Origin: an uncultured Oscillospiraceae bacterium
Lineage (GTDB): Bacteria > Bacillota > Clostridia > Oscillospirales > Acutalibacteraceae
DNA: 7,974 nucleotides
Reading direction: 5' to 3'
NCBI GenBank assembly: GCA_900552925.1
Contig: USBH01000071.1
Location: 1-7,974, forward strand
The position numbers were made by a program, and so were the translations under genes. Positions 1 to 7,974 of the stretch are shown here, in pieces (positions within the stretch are counted from its first letter, which is position 1; each line of letters opens with the position of its first letter). The notes below the pieces were generated by a model. That model saw only the letters and a list, made by a program, of their open reading frames with translations. It had not been told where the DNA came from and did no database searches.

Positions 1-92
1 GGAAAAGCCGCGCCGCCGCGCGGGGGGGCGGATGCGCCGGAAAGCGGGGGCTGTGTGCGCCGACGCCGCCGGACGGATCTGCGGAATAAAAA
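1..92. other. GC-rich segment upstream of the hairpin; possible 3' end of an unidentified gene
   Basis: I recognise no gene here. On the + strand, frame 3 is open from the window edge to a TAA at 87-89, four bases before the hairpin, which would suit the end of a truncated upstream gene. The encoded tail is low-complexity and rich in Gly, Ala and Arg, ending in PDGSAE, and matches no family I know. In particular it is not the conserved C-terminus of ribosomal protein L7/L12 (rplL), the usual upstream neighbour of rpoB. The other two + frames run on through the hairpin. It could equally be non-coding. Confidence 0.25.
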
Positions 93-129
93 CGGCTGCA
101 CAGGGAAACTGTGCAGCCGCGCGCTTTTT
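85..129. terminator. Bidirectional-type intrinsic terminator upstream of the rpoBC promoter
   Basis: A perfect 11-bp inverted repeat (CGGCTGCACAG at 93-103, CTGTGCAGCCG at 109-119) closes a 5-nt GGAAA loop. On the + strand the stem is followed by CGCGC and then five T (125-129). On the - strand it runs directly into TTTTTATT, the complement of 85-92, which is the tighter terminator arrangement. It should end transcription arriving from upstream and so separate the rpoBC promoter at 163-191 from upstream genes. The 5-nt gap before the T-tract makes + strand efficiency uncertain. Confidence 0.7.
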
Positions 130-162
130 ATACGGGATACGGAAAAAAACGATGGAAAATGC

Positions 163-191
163 TTGACAATCCATACAATATAGTGTATTAT
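163..191 (+). promoter_or_regulatory. Sigma-A type promoter for rpoBC
   Basis: A perfect -35 box TTGACA (163-168) is followed by a 17-bp spacer and TATTAT (186-191), five of six matches to the -10 consensus. A perfect TATAAT sits slightly further on at 194-199, but its 25-bp spacing from this -35 is too long for standard use. The surroundings are strongly AT-rich, which favours melting. Transcription would start near 198, downstream of the terminator and about 175 nt before the rpoB start codon. No operator repeat is evident. Confidence 0.8.
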
Positions 192-197
192 ATTATA

Positions 198-374
198 ATG
201 TATCATCATGGATAGATATGCGGTTTCGTCTTCTTTAGCGTATTATAACACATAATCCGCAAAGAATCAAGCATAATCTGAAATTTTAACATGAACGGAT
301 ATTTTTTTCAGCGTTTTTAAGCTATTTTGTCTTAAGAACATGGGCCAAAATCTATGAATGGAGTGGTTGAGTCA
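198..374 (+). promoter_or_regulatory. Long AT-rich 5' leader of the rpoBC transcript
   Basis: This stretch has no supported gene. Two foldable elements are visible. The first pairs TGCGG (219-223) with CCGCA (257-261), continuing as ATTAT/ATAAT (242-246 with 252-256) around an AACAC loop, with an 18-nt bulge on the 5' arm. The second is a 9-bp A/U-rich stem with one G-U pair (313-321 with 331-339) and a 9-nt loop, ending 35 nt before the start codon at 375. Seven T at 302-308 do not follow a stable GC stem, so I do not call a terminator. It matches no riboswitch class I recognise. Confidence 0.45.
360..363 (+). promoter_or_regulatory. Ribosome binding site choosing the rpoB start at 375
   Basis: GGAG lies 11 nt before the ATG at 375, a slightly long but usable spacing. 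The upstream in-frame ATG at 354 has only TGGGCCAAAATCT before it, with no Shine-Dalgarno-like sequence. The later start also gives the family-typical N-terminus beginning [11 protein letters not shown]. Confidence 0.55.
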
Positions 375-4094
<3,720 letters not shown>

Positions 4095-4098
4095 TTTC

Positions 4099-4104
4099 GG
4101 GGGG
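4099..4104 (+). promoter_or_regulatory. Non-canonical G-run ribosome binding site of rpoC
   Basis: Six G (4099-4104) lie 7 nt before the rpoC ATG in the 17-nt gap after the rpoB stop. The run lacks the A of GGAGG and would pair with the anti-Shine-Dalgarno partly through G-U. Spacing is good. No terminator or promoter fits in this gap, so rpoC depends on the rpoB transcript. Confidence 0.65.
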
Positions 4105-4111
4105 TTTATAC

Positions 4112-7711
<3,600 letters not shown>

Positions 7712-7733
7712 GCTTCGGTATATAATGTCAAAT

Positions 7734-7780
7734 GGTGTGTTTTGGCTTGAAAAACCGCAGGTTTTGAACGGAAAACACCC
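7734..7780 (+). promoter_or_regulatory. Nested hairpin at the 5' end of the rpsL leader
   Basis: GTGTTTT (7737-7743) pairs with AAAACAC (7772-7778). Two more G-C pairs (7734-7735 with 7779-7780) form if T7736 is bulged. Inside it, AAAACC (7751-7756) pairs with GGTTTT (7760-7765) around a GCA loop. An A-rich stretch follows rather than a T-tract, so it is not a terminator. It begins right at the predicted transcript start. Whether it has a regulatory role or protects the 5' end is unknown. Confidence 0.4.
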
Positions 7781-7790
7781 GAAAAAGTAA

Positions 7791-7840
7791 AAAACAGAAC
7801 CTGCCCGGGCGGGAAAACTGCGCGGACAGGGCACTGTTTT
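7791..7840 (+). terminator. Candidate terminator or attenuator in the rpoC-rpsL gap
   Basis: AAAACAG (7791-7797) pairs with CTGTTTT (7834-7840), and TGCCC (7802-7806) pairs with GGGCA (7829-7833). This makes a 12-bp stem with one 4-nt bulge (AACC). The 3' arm ends in TTTT, followed by the U-rich GTATATCTGTTTGTTCT. It could terminate rpoBC read-through, or attenuate transcripts from the 7697-7726 promoter, since it lies between that promoter and rpsL. The bulge and broken T-tract make it weaker than a textbook terminator. Confidence 0.45.
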
Positions 7841-7858
7841 GTATATCTGTTTGTTCTG

Positions 7859-7876
7859 CGGGGCAATATAGCCCTG
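7859..7876 (+). promoter_or_regulatory. Small hairpin shortly before the rpsL ribosome binding site
   Basis: CGGGGC (7859-7864) pairs with GCCCTG (7871-7876), six pairs including one G-U, around an AATATA loop. It ends 20 nt before the Shine-Dalgarno sequence, so it leaves the ribosome site open unless larger structures form. Its role is unknown. Confidence 0.35.
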
Positions 7877-7896
7877 TATAACATATAGCAATCATG

Positions 7897-7906
7897 TAAG
7901 GAGGTG
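7897..7906 (+). promoter_or_regulatory. Full-match Shine-Dalgarno of rpsL
   Basis: TAAGGAGGTG complements the 3' end of 16S rRNA along all ten bases. GGAGG ends 6 nt before the ATG at 7911. This signals very strong initiation, as expected for a ribosomal protein, and contrasts with the poor sites of rpoB and rpoC. It supports 7911 as a true gene start despite the tiny remaining coding part. Confidence 0.85.
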
Positions 7907-7910
7907 CAAT

Positions 7911-7926
7911 ATGCCCACATTTAACC
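7911..7926 (+). CDS. rpsL: Ribosomal protein S12, 5' end only (truncated by the end of genomic sequence)
   Basis: Five codons remain, ATG CCC ACA TTT AAC, giving MPTFN, plus one further C. S12 of many bacteria starts MPTFNQLVRKG or MPTINQLVRKG, so the last C fits the first base of the Gln codon (CAG or CAA). S12 sits at the decoding centre of the 30S subunit and is the classic streptomycin-resistance locus. Its place right after rpoC is the conserved start of the str operon. A canonical Shine-Dalgarno and a consensus promoter upstream support the call. Bases after 7926 are sequencing adapter and must not be translated; they would wrongly extend the protein as PVSYTHLRAHET. The identification rests on five residues plus context. 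Confidence 0.8.
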
Positions 7927-7974
7927 CTGTCTCTTATACACATCTCCGAGCCCACGAGACTGCAGCTAATCTCG
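7927..7974. other. Illumina Nextera (Tn5) adapter contamination at the end of the sequence
   Basis: CTGTCTCTTATACACATCT (7927-7945) is the 19-bp Tn5 mosaic end used in Nextera libraries. CCGAGCCCACGAGAC (7946-7960) is the adjoining read-2 adapter. TGCAGCTA (7961-7968) has the position and length of an i7 index, and from memory it equals Nextera index N728. ATCTCG (7969-7974) begins the P7 tail. The order and register are exactly those of read-through from a short insert. This is not a biological transposon end and should be trimmed. Confidence 0.98.

Noticed and set aside
302..308. Run of seven T in the rpoB leader as an intrinsic terminator
   Set aside because: No GC-rich stem lies directly upstream; the nearest paired segment ends at 261.
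208..357. Short upstream ORFs in the rpoB leader: 208-255 (15 codons), 291-320 (MNGYFFQRF), 340-357 (MGQNL)
   Set aside because: None has a Shine-Dalgarno sequence and none shows a run of regulatory codons. The 340-357 ORF overlaps ATG 354 as ATGA, but this looks like chance.
7851..7882. Second promoter close to rpsL (TTGTTC with TATAAC)
   Set aside because: The -35 match is poor and the spacer would be 20 bp; the consensus promoter at 7697-7726 is far better.
7927..7945. Tn5 mosaic end taken as a natural insertion sequence end
   Set aside because: It is followed by Nextera read-2 adapter, an index and P7 sequence, so it comes from library preparation.
7728..7955. A 75-codon - strand ORF starting MGSEMCIRDR
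   Set aside because: Its start lies in the Nextera adapter (7927-7955). MGSEMCIRDR is the direct translation of the reversed mosaic end and a recurrent contaminant, not a gene.

Overview
This is a core housekeeping locus, not an accessory region. It carries rpoB and rpoC, the β and β' subunits of RNA polymerase, both on the + strand and both apparently full length. After them comes the ribosome binding site and first five codons of rpsL (ribosomal protein S12). The order rpoB-rpoC-rpsL is the widely conserved bacterial junction between the rpoBC unit and the str operon (rpsL-rpsG-fusA-tuf). I found no mobile element, CRISPR array, tRNA, rRNA or unknown multi-gene system.

Organism: the genes are GC-rich, with C or G in most third positions, while the intergenic leaders are AT-rich with consensus-type sigma-A promoters. 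β and β' lack the long lineage-specific insertions of the proteobacterial subunits, and the β N-terminus ([17 protein letters not shown]) looks Firmicutes-like. My best inference is a GC-rich member of the Clostridia, probably Oscillospirales/Ruminococcaceae-like. This rests on recalled family sequences, not on a search.

Layout: bases 1-92 hold no recognisable gene and may contain the 3' end of an unidentified one. A perfect 11-bp hairpin follows (93-119), flanked by an A-tract and a T-tract. A strong promoter at 163-191 drives rpoBC through a leader of about 175 nt. rpoB (375-4094) is separated from rpoC (4112-7711) by 17 nt. A second, fully consensus promoter begins inside the last codons of rpoC (-35 at 7697-7702) and ends just past its stop. 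It should transcribe rpsL through a structured leader of about 180 nt. rpsL begins at 7911.

The last 48 bases (7927-7974) are not genomic. They match the Tn5 mosaic end, the Nextera read-2 adapter, an 8-base index and the start of the P7 tail. The genomic sequence therefore stops one base into rpsL codon 6. Any ORF or peptide reaching past 7926 is an artefact.

How the parts work together: β and β' form the catalytic core of the polymerase and are co-transcribed. The same stretch of DNA hands over to the translation-machinery operon through its own promoter. The points most worth checking are the rpsL promoter overlapping the rpoC stop, the alternative pairings possible in the rpsL leader, the separation of rpoBC from rplL, and the 64-residue half-acidic C-terminal tail of β.
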